A DNA stretch of 64,000 nucleotides from Chromobotia macracanthus. Lineage: Eukaryota > Chordata > Actinopteri > Cypriniformes > Botiidae. The notes beneath the pieces were generated by a model. That model worked only from the letters and a program-made list of their open reading frames with translations. It was not told where the DNA came from and searched no databases. The stretch lies in the NCBI GenBank assembly GCA_036877525.1, contig JAZGTH010000099.1, positions 1,550,001-1,614,000 of the forward strand, written 5' to 3'. This document shows, piece by piece, positions 24,001-38,038 of the stretch (positions are counted from its first letter, which is position 1; each line of letters opens with the position of its first letter). Both the position numbers and the translations under genes were made by a program.

Positions 24001-27000
24001 CATTCAGGACTGTCCTGCTGAACTGCTGTTTCTACAAGTTAAACCACCAGGATAAAATGCCAAAGTTCCAGTTTAAATACAGAGACGAAGTCATGCACAT
24101 TTATGAGACATGAGTCTCTGCAGGATTATACAGTTGTTCACTCCTGTCTGATAAAGGGACTGTTTGTGCACTTGTTGGTAGATCAAGGAAATGATCTGTA
24201 TTCCAGAACAGATGATGTGTAAACATAAAGGAAGCATACAGTGGTCTGAGGTTTAAAGTGAGTTTTGTCAGTGTGCACTAACCTAGTGACTGCTTTACTA
24301 ACATGACTAAAACAAAACAAATGTAAACATACTTTTTAAATTCATAGTCTATTTAAATGAACAGAGAAATAGTGCACTATTTGTCCTGTATTACTACAGT
24401 AACTTTCTTTACATCATCACCCATTAAACGTTTCAATACGTTTAATACGTTACATTTGCTGAAACATGCATTTTGTAAAAGTATTACATTGTTTTGTGCA
24501 TGTGAAGTAGCTTTTGTGAATTCGGTTTGGTGGTATTTGCATATTTGCATGTATGAACTGTAAAATGTTTTTATTCAATAGCTTTATTTGAGATATGAAA
24601 TTAATGTGTTATTATATTTATGAAGTAATGAGTAACATATCATAAAGTAATTATTAATCTAGTAAAATTACTGTAGTGAACTCAAACACACTTCCTCAAA
24701 ACACACAGCAGTGATGATACAACATGCTTTAATTCATACTGTATATATGTACAGTACATGTAACAGGCTGTACAATGTACAGGGCTTTTAAATGACATAC
24801 TTTTCTCCATGAAGTAACACCTGTCACACAGGTAGTTATGCAAGAACTACTGTAATGCAGAACAAATGGTATATATATACCCATAAGTACTGAGTAATAT
24901 TAATTAACAACATGCACTTACTATAAGGTTATGGTTAGGATTAGGGTTTGGTTTAGAGTTGTGTGTAGTTACTGTGGACTAGACTTTTTTTGAAGGTAAG
25001 TTGGAAAATATCTAGTGAAGGAGAATATGAGACAACACAGATGACATGACAGTATCTCTTCTCTTTAACACACACAAACATACAGAAACTGACAATGAAA
25101 TTTGACTATTTTTCTTCTTTATGAATTAAAATGTTTTAGATTAAACTACAGCTGACTTTTAGTACATCATATAAAACAGTAGATTAAATAAAGGATGCTA
25201 TTTTTGCCAGGCGTAGTAGTTTGTCCAACACTAGGTGTAGATCTGGATAAGATTTCAGCAGTAACACAGCACTTGTCCTCTGGCACTCGTTCAGGTTCAT
25301 CCTGCTAAACTGCTGTTTCTACACACGCCTGGACTTGCATGTTTACAAATCGTTGTTTTTCTCTCATTGTTCTCATTTTGCTCTCATTGTTTCAGATCAT
25401 TGTTTTCAAGGTTTCAGGGTGTTTTGGGCATGTGTTTTAAAATGTGGTAAGGGAAAGTGCTCTACAACACAACTGTTAGATTGTTTTGTATTTGGCAGAA
25501 GATTACAATACAATACAACATGAACTTATTTCAATTCAAATCAAAATTGTACATATTATATTTCTGCTATGTAGCTGTGTAATTTATTTGCTGTGTAATG
25601 CATAGTTTCTCTTGACCTCTCTTGAACTCTACAAAATGCAACTCTTTACAAACAGGAGTGGTTTATTTAGTGCTCATGCCCAAATCCATGCAAATTATGT
25701 GTCCTTTAATTGAATCAGAACTGCACCAGGTCACTTGGTGCTTTTAAAAATAAAAGTTCACATTGCAGTGATACCATAGAAGAACCGTTCTTGATTTTTC
25801 AAAGAACCTTTTAGTCAAAGAACTATTTCTTTCTCAACTTTTATAGTATGTAGAACCTTTCCCTAACAGAAAGGTTCTGTGGATGATAAAGATTCTTTAT
25901 GAAACCATACAGCTCAACAGACAACCTTTCAGGAACTTTTATTTTAAAGAACGCACTTGAAAGTAGACGACTGTAAACAGATAGATAGAAGATCTTACAC
26001 GTGCATAAACGTTTTTATTATATGTAAAAGAGCAGCTCAGACATTCTGATAAACCACTTTTTCTGTGTTCCATGAAAGAAAGTCATTTAGGTTTCACATC
26101 AACATAAATAGTGACCGATGATTATTTTCTGAGAGAACTGTTTAATTTTTTATGTTATATTAACTGAAACAAAACAAAACATTCTAGTGAAATTTCTCTG
26201 TGTTGTGATTTAGCAAAGTTAAATTCATATTCATGAACTAGTAAATTGAAATGAAGCCAGTTAAGTTCTGTTAAGAAAGTTAAGTTAGGCAGTCACTGTA
26301 GGGGGGTGTAAAGGACCCTGTATATGGCGCCATCTAGCGCTCATTACTGTTCACTACAGTCTTTTTTAACACAAAAGGTGACTGTTTTAAACAGTCACCA
26401 TGTGGGCAATTTCCCAAACATACTACAGGTTTTAATAGCTCACTTTATTTTTGCTTTAAACATAATGAATCTGAATGAATCTGTTTTGCTTAAAGATTAA
26501 TTTAATTGAAAAAACTATAAAAATTGTTTCTTTTGTTTGACATGGAGCAGGTAAACCAAGTGGTCAAGATGGATCCGTCTTATTCCATTAGACATGCAGA
26601 AGAGTTTACAAATGCTTCACTGGCCTGTTTCAGCTTCATCTGTAGCATTAGAAACAGCCCCTTCAATTTTATAAACCACACGCCCAGAATATAAAGCGGT
26701 GTGTTGAAATTACCTTGTGCACGAGCCCACCCTGAGACAGACTAAATAAAAAAGCTGCTGATAAATATATTCGCATTATTTCAGATGCTGTGATGTGGCT
26801 GCTGATGTTGATTTGTTGTCAGGGGCAGCTATCAGTTCCCTGCAGTGACTCAAATGTTTGTGTTACGAGCGGGATGAGTTTGTAATGACTTCTGGGGCAC
26901 AGGAAGCTTGTGTTGTTCTCTCCCACTCTTTCTCTCTCTCCTCTGTCCTATAACCATTGTGTATTACATTACCGTGTATATATTGACAGATGAACTCTGT

Positions 27001-28328
27001 AACTAATACATTTTCTGTGTCAATACTCTGTGTTTTACCTGTCGCAGTAAAAGGCCAGGAAATGATGAAGCCTTTAAATATTTATTACCTTTTTCTGTTT
27101 TGTAATTGATTTGTCGACTGTGCTGAGGGTTATGGAGCTGAACAAACCCCCGAACCCTCAGTATGATGTACCTCACACACAATCTGTACTATAGAAGTGG
27201 CTTGTCTACAATATTCCCATCATCTGCAGGCTCATTTTATCTTTATATGAGGACACAGGCTACAGTAATAAAGTTCTGCAGTTCTGCATTTGATTCTTTA
27301 TTCACACAGTTAATCAGCTGATTCATAATGCTGTACCTCATATCAAACAGCAGCTGCTAGAGCCACTGACTCAAGCTCCTGCAGAAAACACTGAAATATG
27401 GTGGACAGCTTGGCAACGAACACAAATGTCCTCCTTCAGATTAAATGCTTCATTGTATTCAGCATGTAAAAACGTTTGCGAAATGCTTTTATGTTGTATG
27501 TATTTGACCACAGGCAAAAACAGCAAGTTTTCCGAACACTCCCCTCAGCTGTCATTGGTCAAATAAACAGGTAGTCCTGCCCCAACTGTTGCTTTGTCAG
27601 ACCGGCCGGGATGCTCAAACAAGCAAAACCTCACAGTGACATTATAAAGTGAACACAGAGGACAGGAAAAATGACAGTTCTTCATAAGGTTTGACTATAA
27701 GGTTGTACATTAAAACAAACATATTAGTTAATAGCCTACATTATGAACTAACATAAAAAAGAATGATATATCAATAATACATCTACCTAATGCATGATAC
27801 TTTACACTTTTATACATTTACACGTAACACTTTTACAGTGTTCACAACTCAATAGAAGTAAGCCACAATGTATGTTTGTGTTTACCTTTTCCTCCTGTTT
27901 TCATTGTTTCTCTTGTACATTTTGAATGTTATGTAAAGGCATTGATTAGTGGCGGGTTTATTCTGTAGTTTTGTGGCTTAACTGTGTTGTGATGATGGTT
28001 TGCTTTGTAAATTCTTCGTGTTGTGCACCTCTGGTCTTTTTTATCCAGCCTTACATACAGGGGACATTAACATAAACTGCACAGCAGGAATTATCAAGGT
28101 AATAAAACTTTTTAATGCGTACAAAATTAATTAAATGACTAAATTAAATGACTACTGTGAGTTGTGTACAGAATCAGACGCGCTGCTCTGTGATTGGCTG
28201 CAGTGCTGACATCATCTTCCACAGCTCCTCCCCCAAGTTCTCCCGCATCAGGACCATCACTCGCATCCTTACAGCACCAGCACGCCACAGCACGTCGCCT
28301 CGGACCCAGAAGACATTAGAGGACAGTA
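21086..28328. other. Intergenic region between b4galnt3 and iqsec3 (head to head), with a duplicated segment
   Basis: It contains 5' flanks of both genes and about 7 kb of spacer. I found no supported gene. A diverged direct duplication lies at 23460-24040 and 24530-25325. A fish-type repeat with AGAACCGTT/AAAGAACC/AGGTTCTGTGG words lies at about 25760-25950. A TATATAAGG at about 22738 followed by a possible GTATGT donor at 22805 could be an orphan promoter and leader exon, but nothing coding follows it. Confidence 0.5.
23460..25325 (+). repeat. Diverged direct duplication of a ~0.6-0.8 kb segment
   Basis: Copy A (about 23460-24040) and copy B (about 24530-25325) share, in the same order, CACACTTCCTCAAAACACAC followed by AGCAGTGATGA; TGACAGTATCTC; ACACATACAGAA; a run of TTTTTCTTTATGAA-type sequence; and TCCTGCTGAACTGCTGTTTC versus TCCTGCTAAACTGCTGTTTC. 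The spacing between shared blocks differs slightly, so indels have accumulated. Confidence 0.7.
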
Positions 28329-28786
28329 ATGGAGAGCCTGCTGGATAACCCTATGAAAGCTGTGCTGTATCTCAAAGAGCTGACCACCATCGTGCAAAAC
28401 CAGCAGAGTCTGATTCAAACCCAGCGCCAGCGGATCGACGAGCTCGAGAGGAAAGTTGAGAACCTCATCGGAGAGAACCGACAGCTGAGAGACCCTCACC
28501 AACACCGCCACCATCACCCGCATCACCGCCGTCCGTCCCCGCGCACCGGCAGCCCTCCGCCGGGCGCGCACTCGCACCAGCATCCAGCGACTAACGGTCA
28601 CCCCCCGGCAGCCCCCGTACATCACCCCCAACATCTGCAGCTAGTTTCGACATCCCCGCCGTCTCTCAAACCGACCCAGCCCAGCCCGGAGTCGGCGGAG
28701 GACGAGAAGAGAAGCCCGTCCTGCAAGTCTTTGGTTCCGACACCTTCAACACTGTGCCGGTCTGTGGGACTCGCGAGGAAACCCGA
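28329..28786 (+). CDS. iqsec3: IQ motif and SEC7 domain protein 3, exon 1 (N-terminus), partial gene
   Basis: The exon starts at the ATG at 28329 and ends at 28786 before GTGAGT, giving 152 codons plus 2 nt. Residues 1-60 ([20 protein letters not shown], then [20 protein letters not shown] and [13 protein letters not shown]) form the conserved N-terminal coiled coil of IQSEC3; human IQSEC3 begins almost identically. Residues 60-125 are rich in His and Pro ([13 protein letters not shown]), and residues 126-152 are polar. IQSEC3 (BRAG3/SynArfGEF) is a guanine nucleotide exchange factor for ARF6 at inhibitory synapses; the IQ and SEC7/PH parts lie beyond the window. Upstream, ATTGG at about 28193 and a GC-rich stretch fit a promoter. 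If the intron is retained, a TGA stops translation at once (28788-28790). Confidence 0.92.
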
Positions 28787-28810
28787 GTGAGTGAAAATCA
28801 CATTGAGAAA

Positions 28811-31800
28811 CACACAACACATCACATCACACAGCACATCACATCACACATCACACATCACACATCACACATCACATCACACATCACACATCACATCACA
28901 CAGCACATCACATCACACATCACACATCACACCACACATCACATCACACAGCACATCACATCACATCACACATCACACATCACACCACACATCACATCAC
29001 ACATCACACATCACATCACACAGCACATCACATCACACATCACACCACACATCACACATCACATCAGCACATCACATCACACATCACACATCACACCACA
29101 CATCACATCACACATCACACATCACATCACACATCACACCACACATCACATCACACAGCACACATCACACAGCACATCACACATCACATCACACATCACA
29201 TCACACAGCACATCACACATCACATCACACATCACACCACACATCACATCACACAGCACACATCACACATCACATCACACATCACATCACACAGCACATC
29301 ACACATCACATCACATCATCACATCACATCACACATCACATCACACAGCACATCACACATCACATCACACAGCACATCACACATCACATCACACAGCACA
29401 CATCACACAGCACATTACACATCACATCACACAGAAGAGCACATCACACATCACACATCACACATCACACAGCACACATCACACAGCACATTACACATCA
29501 CATCACACAGAAGAGCACATCACACATCACACATCACACATCACACATCACATCACACAGCACAGCACACATCACACAGAAGAGCACATCACACATCACA
29601 TCACACATCACAACACATCACACATCACATCACACAGAAGAGCACATCACACATCACATCACACAACACAACACACATCACACAGAAGAGCACATCACAA
29701 CACACATCACAGCACATCACACAGAAAAGCACATCACAACACACATCACAGCACATCACACAGAAAAGCACATCACATCACACATCACGCAGCACATCAC
29801 ATCACATAGAAGAGCACATCACATCACAACACACATCACACAGAAGAGAACATCACACAACACAACACAACACACAGAAGAGCACATCACACATCACATC
29901 ACAACACATCACACATCACATCACACAGAAGAGCACATCACACATCACATCACACAACACAACACACATCACACAGAAGAGCACATCACACATCACAACA
30001 CACAAGAGCACATCACAACACACATCACAGCACATCACACAGAAAAGCACATCACATCACACATCACACAGCACATCACATCACATCACACAGCACATCA
30101 CACATCACATCACATCACATCACACAGCACATCACACATCACAACACATCACACATCACATCACACAGAAGAGCACATCACACATCACATCACACAACAC
30201 AACACACATCACACAGAAGAGCACATCACACAACACAACACACAGAAGAGCACATCACACATCACATCACACATCACATCACACAGCACATCACACATCA
30301 CATCACATCACAACACATCACACATCACATCACACAGCACATCACACATCACATCACAACACATCACACATCACATCACACAGAAGAGCACATCACACAT
30401 CACAACACACATCACACAGAAGAGAACATCACACAACACAACACAACACACAGAAGAGCACATCACACATCACATCACAACACATCACACATCACATCAC
30501 ACAGAAGAGCACATCACACATCACATCACACAACACAACACACATCACACAGAAGAGCACATCACACAACACAACACACAGAAGAGCACATCACATCACA
30601 CATCACACAGCACATCACATCACATAGAAGAGCACATCACATCACACAGCACATCACACAGCACATCACACAGCACATCACACATCACATCACACATCAC
30701 ATCACACAGCACATCACACATCACAACACATCACACATCACATCACACAGCACATCACACAGCACATCACACAGCACATCACACATCACATCACACAGCA
30801 CACATCACATCACACATCACAGCACATCACACAGCACATCACACAGAAGATAACATCACATCACACAGAAGATAACATCACATCACACAGAAATCACATC
30901 ACATCACACAGCACATCACACAACAAGAAGAGCACATCACACACAGCACACAGACAGCACATCACAGCACATCACACAGCACATCACACAGCACATCACA
31001 CATCACACACACATCACATCACACAACAGCACATCACAGCACATTACAGCACATCACACATCACATACACACATCACACACATCACATCACACATCACAT
31101 CACACAAAGAGCACATTACAGCACATCACAGCACATCACACAGCACATCACACATCACACATCACACATCACATCACACCACACATCACATCACACAGAA
31201 GAGCACATTACAGCACATTACAGCACATCACACATCACATCACACAGCACACATCACATCACACATCACAGCACATCACACAGCACATCACACATCACAT
31301 CACACAGCACACATCACACAGCACATCACACATCACATCACACAGCACATCACACAGAAGAGCACATTACAGCACATTACAGCACATCACACATCACATC
31401 ACACAGCACACATCACATCACACATCACAGCACATCACACATCACACATCACACATCACATCACACATCACATCACACATCACATCACACAGAAGAGCAC
31501 ATCACACATCACATCACACAACACAACACACATCACACAGAAGAGCACATCACAACACACATCACAGCGCATCACACAGAAAAGCACATCACAACACACA
31601 TCACAGCACATCACACAGAAAAGCACATCACATCACACATCACGCAGCACATCACATCACATAGAAGAGCACATCACATCACACAGCACATCACACAGCA
31701 CATCACATCACATCACACAGCACATCACATCACATCACATCACACAGCACATCACACAGCACATCACATCACATCACATCACACATCACATCACACATCA

Positions 31801-33683
31801 CATCACACAGCACACATCACATCACACATCACAGCACATCACACAGCACATCACACATCACATCACACAGCACACAGCACATCACACATCACATCACACA
31901 GAAGAGCACATCACACATCACACATCACATCACACAGCACAGCACACATCACACATCACACAGAAGAGCACATCACACATCACATCACACATCACAACAC
32001 ATCACACATCACATCACACAGAAGCACATCACACATCACATCACACAACACAACACACATCACACAGAAGAGCACATCACAACACACATCACAGCACATC
32101 ACACAGAAAAGCACATCACAACACACATCACAGCACATCACACAGAAAAGCACATCACATCACGCAGCACATCACATCACATAGAAGAGCACATCACATC
32201 ACACAGCACATCACACAGCACATCACATCACATCACACAGCACATCACACATCACATCACATCACATCACATCACACAGAGCACATCACATCACACATCA
32301 CACAACACAACACACATCACACAGAAGAGCACATCACACATCACAACACACAGAAGAGCACATCACACATCACACATCACATCACACATCACATCACACA
32401 GCACATCACACATCACATCACACATCACACAGCACATCACACATCACATCACATCACAACACATCACACATCACATCACACAGAAGAGCACATCACACAT
32501 CACAACACACATCACACAGAAGAGAACATCACACAACACAACACAACACACAGAAGAGCACATCACACATCACATCACAACACATCACACATCACATCAC
32601 ACAGAAGAGCACATCACACATCACATCACACAACACAACACACATCACACAGAAGAGCACATCACACAACACAACACACAGAAGAGCACATCACAACACA
32701 CATCACAGCACATCACACAGAAAAGCACATCACATCACACATCACACAGCACATCACATCACATAGAAGAGCACATCACATCACACAGCACATCACACAG
32801 CACATCACACATCACATCACACAGCACATCACACATCACAGCACATCACACAGCACATCACACAGAAGATAACATCACATCACACAGAAGATAACATCAC
32901 ATCACACAGAAGATAACATCACATCACACAGCACATCACACAGCACACAGAAGAGCACATCACAGCACAGCACACAGAAGAGCACATTACAGCACATCAC
33001 ACAGCACATCACACAGCACATCACACATCACATCACACATCACATCACACAGAAGAGCACATTACAGCACATTACAGCACATCACACACACATACACACA
33101 CATCACATCACACATCACAGCACATCACACAGCACATCACACATCACATCACACAGCACACATCACACAGCACATCACACAGCACATCACACAGCACATC
33201 ACACAGAAGAGCACATTACAGCACATTACAGCACATCACACATCACATCACACAGCACACATCACATCACACATCACAGCACAGCACATCACACAGCACA
33301 TCACACAGCACATCACACATCACATCACACAGCACACATCACACAGCACATCACACATCACATCACACAGCACATCACACAGAAGATAACATCACATCAC
33401 ACAGCACACATCACATCACACATCACAGCACATCACACAGCACATCACAGCACATCACACAGAAGATAACATCACATCACACAGCACACATCACATCACA
33501 CATCACAGCACATCACACAGCACATCACACAGCACATCACACAGCACACATCACACAGCACATCACACATCACATCACACAGCACATCACACAGAAGAGC
33601 ACATCACAGCACATCACACAGAAGATAACATCACATCACAGCACATCAGAATAGCACACAGAATAGCACAGCACAGCACACAC
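28811..33683. repeat. CACAT/CACAG satellite array, about 4.9 kb
   Basis: Nearly the whole stretch is made of short words such as CATCACA, CATCA, CAGCACA and CAACACA, with recurring punctuation AGAAGAGCACATC and AGAAAAGCACATC. The plus strand has almost no G outside CAG and AGAAGAG, and almost no T outside CAT. The simple words are organised into longer blocks: 30345-30594 is identical to 32445-32694 (offset 2100). A block with the rare word CACGCAGC occurs at about 29785, 31640 and 32160. The open frames of up to 694 codons here are His/Thr/Ser/Ile repeats and are not genes. Confidence 0.98.
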
Positions 33684-35709
33684 TGTCTCCCTGTGATCCT
33701 GCGGCAATTTTATCTAATCAAAGATCCGTTTCACTTCAGGACAATTTGGTAACAGTTTCTAAAAACCTGTATATGTAATGTGTTCATTCATTATATCTTA
33801 TAATACATTATAATGGATCTATTCTTATATATTTTAACCATAGTTCAAATAAATGAAACCTTTTAATACACTTGTATGCATTTTAATATAATATTATTTA
33901 TGCTCTGTAAGAGTATATTCACTGATAGATTTTAGTGTAGTAGTATTTTAGTGTATTATTACTGTGGTTACAATTATTTACCTAGTTATGAATTAATTGT
34001 TAAATGTATTAAGTATTTTACACATTTATGAAGCTTTTTATAAAAAGATTATTAGTGAAATGTATTGTACAGAATTTCTATTGTACTTTCTTTTACTGGA
34101 ATCATTCAAATGGGAATATTCAACACAACACACAACAAAAACTGGACCTATAAGAACACATAAATTACTTTCATGATTACCAGCAGAGTGAAATACTCCT
34201 GCAGGACATCAGAGTTTTCATATGCTCATGCCTTTAACACACTGACTGGTTTTGCCAGCCCAGCACATTGAAAACCAAGTCAAGCTGATTGCCTCTGCAA
34301 ATCCTCTTTAATATCAAAGGTTTATATTAGGGCTTTTCATGAAATCCACTGAACAAATAACTTCTGTGTTTTGTCCTGCTGTGATTTTGGTTTTGGTGCC
34401 ACGGCATTGGTGAGGCTTACAGTCTCAAACTGAGACAGTAAGATGATTGTTTTAAATGTTTTACAGCTCAGGTTAGTGATTAAAGCAAACTCTGGGAGTA
34501 AAGTAAAGCAGGTAACTATTAAAATCAATCAGATAAATAGCAGATGATGTGAAGATCTGTATCTCTCCTGTTAATTCCCAGTTATTTATAGCTCCTGATA
34601 TACATTTACATATTTTTGACAAAATTCAAACTGACAGACTACACAAAATACACAGTGTGATGTATTTTGTACACAAGGTCAGAAACATACTCTACACAAG
34701 TATGCAAGTCTCAGTGTACACACTAAATATAACAAACTTTAGCACTTATGTTTAATTGTCTGTGCCATTAAACTGCATATGTTGTTATTTATATAATATA
34801 ATAGCTAAAATGTGTAAACATTAGAATTGTTAAGCAAAGCATTCTCTTTATTTAGTTGTTCCACCATAAAAGTTTAGTTTGCTGGGAACAGCATACTTGC
34901 ATACTTCTCCATTTCTGTAGTATACCCTATATAGTGTATATATGATAACATTATACAAATGTTCTGTATGCATGAAACAGCTGCATGACATACAGTATTA
35001 TATTTGTGCATATATAAAAGTGCAGTATATGACCCTGCAACCCTGCATCCTGCATGCATTCCATTCTGAATATCTGTTGTCCAGAAAGAGACACTTAACC
35101 ATAGAAGACAACAGCTTAACAGACTAATACCGACGTGTGAGAAAAGTGATGCTCTGTCTTTGGCTTCAGTCAGACTCTGTCTGATCTCTGATTTCAGTTC
35201 CATCTCTTTAAGAAGGCAAATTTACAAACAGCTGATAACAGTGAATCACCACAGCTGGCAGCTGAAGAGGTTACAGGTCAGATGAACCTGCGTGCTGTGA
35301 ATACATGTGCAGGCTAAGATTAATTACAGTCATAAATCATACTGGAAGGTTAAAAGAGAAGGATTAAATAAATAAACCACCAGAATGCTGCCTAGATTAA
35401 AGCTTTCTAGAGAGCTGCCCTACCCCGTCTGTTTTATATTGTACATATAGGTTTCTGTTAATTTTTAGTTTTAATTTTATGTTTACACTAATGGAATTAT
35501 TATCGATATGGCCGCCAAGTGAACTGATGTTCCTCAAAGGGACTTTGTTGTGAGTCTGGCAGAAATTTTGGGCAGAAATGTGATGCTTCTGAATACATGG
35601 CCGAAAAAGCTTATTTTATCTGTATGTTCTTTTACATATCTTGGCCAATTGATGTAAATACACCAGCCAGTATTTATGTGTATTTATTTATGTATTTATG
35701 TATACAGCT
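33684..35709. other. iqsec3: Unique intron sequence between the first two arrays
   Basis: AT-rich intron sequence. I see no exon, no clear repeat family and no regulatory cluster. The short open frames (for example 34337-34528 and 34874-35203) are not recognisable. Confidence 0.5.
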
Positions 35710-38038
35710 CTGATGGCTTGTGTTACTGTGTTCATGATGGCTTGTGTTACTGTGTTCCTGATGGCTTGTGTTACCGTGTTCCTGATGGCTTGTGTTACCG
35801 TGTTCATGATGGCTTGTGTTACTGTGTTCATGATGGCTTGTGTTACTGTGTTCATGATGGCTTGTGTTACTGTGTTCATGATGGCTTGTGTTACTGTGTT
35901 CATGATGGCTTGTGTTACTGTGTTCATGATGGCTTGTGTTACTGTGTTCGATGGCTTTGTTGGTCATGATGGCTTGTTTATGTGTTACTGTGTTCATGAT
36001 GGCTTGTGTTACTGTGTTCATGATGGCTTGTGTTACTGTGTTCCTGATGGCTTGTGTTACTGTGTTCATGATGGCTTGTGTTACTGTGTTCCTGATGGCT
36101 TGTGTTACCGTGTTCCTGATGGCTTGTGTTACCGTGTTCATGATGGCTTGTGTTACCGTGTTCATGATGGCTTGTGTTACCGTGTTCCTGATGGCTTGTG
36201 TTTCATGTGTTCATGATGGCTTGTGTTACCGTGTTCATGATGGCTTGTGTTACCTGATGGTTGTGTTACCGTGTTCATGATGGCTTGTGTTACCGTGTTC
36301 ATGATGGCTTGTGTTACCGTGTTCATGATGGCTTGTGTTACCGATTAGTGTTATTATTCCTGATGGCTTGTGTTATTGTGTTACTGTGTTCATGATGGTT
36401 TTATGTGTTCATGATGGCTTGTGTTACTGTGTTCATGATGGCTTGTGTTACTGTGTTCATGATGGCTTGTGTTACTGTGTTCATGATGGTTTGTGTTACT
36501 GTGTTCATGATGGCTTGTGTTACTGTGTTCATGATGGTTTGTGTTACTGTGTTCATGATGGTTTGTGTTACTGTGTTCATGATGGCTTGTGTTACTGTGT
36601 TCCTGATGGCTTGTGTTACCGTGTTCCTGATGGTTTGTGTTACCGTGTTCCTGATGGCTTGTGTTACCGTGTTCCTGATGGCTTGTGTTACCGTGTTCCT
36701 GATGGCTTGTGTTACCGTGTTCATGATGGCTTGTGTTACCGTGTTCATGATGGCTTGTGTTACCGTGTTCCTGATGGCTTGTGTTACCGTGTTCATGATG
36801 GCTTGTGTTACCGTGTTCATGATGGCTTGTGTTACCGTGTTCATGATGGCTTGTGTTACTGTGTTCATGATGGCTTGTGTTACCGTGTTCATGATGGCTT
36901 GTGTTACTGTGTTCATGATGGCTTGTGTTACTGTGTTCATGATGGCTTGTGTTACTGTGTTCATGATGGTTTGTGTTACCGTGTTCATGATGGCTTGTGT
37001 TACCGTGTTCATGATGGCTTGTGTTACCGTGTTCCTGATGGCTTGTGTTACCGTGTTCATGATGGCTTGTGTTACTGTGTTCATGATGGCTTGTGTTACT
37101 GTGTTTATGATGGCTTGTGTTACTGTGTTCCTGATGGCTTGTGTTAATGTGTTCCTGATGGCTTGTGTTACTGTGTTCCTGATGGCTTGTGTTACTGTGT
37201 TCATGATGGCTTGTGTTACTGTGTTCATGATGGTTTGTGTTACTGTGTTCATGATGGCTTGTGTTACTGTGTTCATGATGGCTTGTGTTACTGTGTTCAT
37301 GATGGCTTGTGTTACCGTGTTCAAGGCTTTTACTGTGTTCATGATGGTTTGTGTTACTGTGTTCATGATGGCTTGTGTTACTGTGTTCATGATGGCTTGT
37401 GTTACTGTGTTCATGATGGCTTGTGTTACTGTGTTCATGATGGCTTGTGTTACTGTGTTCATGATGGCTTGTGTTACTGTGTTCATGATGGCTTGTGTTA
37501 CTGTGTTCATGATGGTTTCTTGTTCATGATGGTTTGTGTTACCGTGTTCCTGATGGTTTGTGTTACTGTGTTCATGATGGCTTGTGTTACTGTGTTCATG
37601 ATGGCTTGTGTTACTGTGTTCATGATGGCTTGTGTTACTGTGTTCCTGATGGCTTGTGTTACTGTGTTCATGATGGCTTGTGTTACTGTGTTCATGATGA
37701 CTTGTGTTACTGTGTTCATGATGGCTTGTGTTACTGTGTTCATGATGGCTTTTCTGTGTTACGTGTTCATGAGCGTGTTCCTGATGGTTTGTGTTACTGT
37801 GTTCATGATGGCTTGTGTTACTGTGTTCATGATGGCTTGTGTTACTGTGTTCATGATGGCTTGTGTTACCGTGTTCATGATGGCTTGTGTTACTGTGTTC
37901 ATGATGGCTTGTGTTACTGTGTTCATGATGGCTTGTGTTACTGTGTTCATGATGGCTTGTGTTACTGTGTTCATGATGGCTTGTGTTACTGTGTTCATGA
38001 TGGGTTACTGTGTTCATGATGGCTTGTGTTACTGTGTT
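35710..38038. repeat. 24-bp minisatellite array, about 97 units
   Basis: The unit reads ATGGCTTGTGTTACTG followed by TGTTCATG. Recurrent single-base variants are TACTGTG or TACCGTG, TTCATG or TTCCTG, and GGCTTG or GGTTTG. The array is broken by short degenerate patches near 35945-35985, 36200-36410, 37322, 37515, 37750-37785 and 38002. Because 24 is divisible by three and the unit has no stop in several frames, open frames of up to 538 codons arise on both strands; they encode 8-residue repeats such as MACVTVFM or NTVTQAIM. Confidence 0.98.

Noticed and set aside
28754..30875. Open frames of 351 and 694 codons encoding His/Thr/Ser/Ile repeats
   Set aside because: They are translations of the CAC satellite with no start context, domain or conservation signal; the true exon 1 frame of iqsec3 ends at a TGA immediately after the splice donor.
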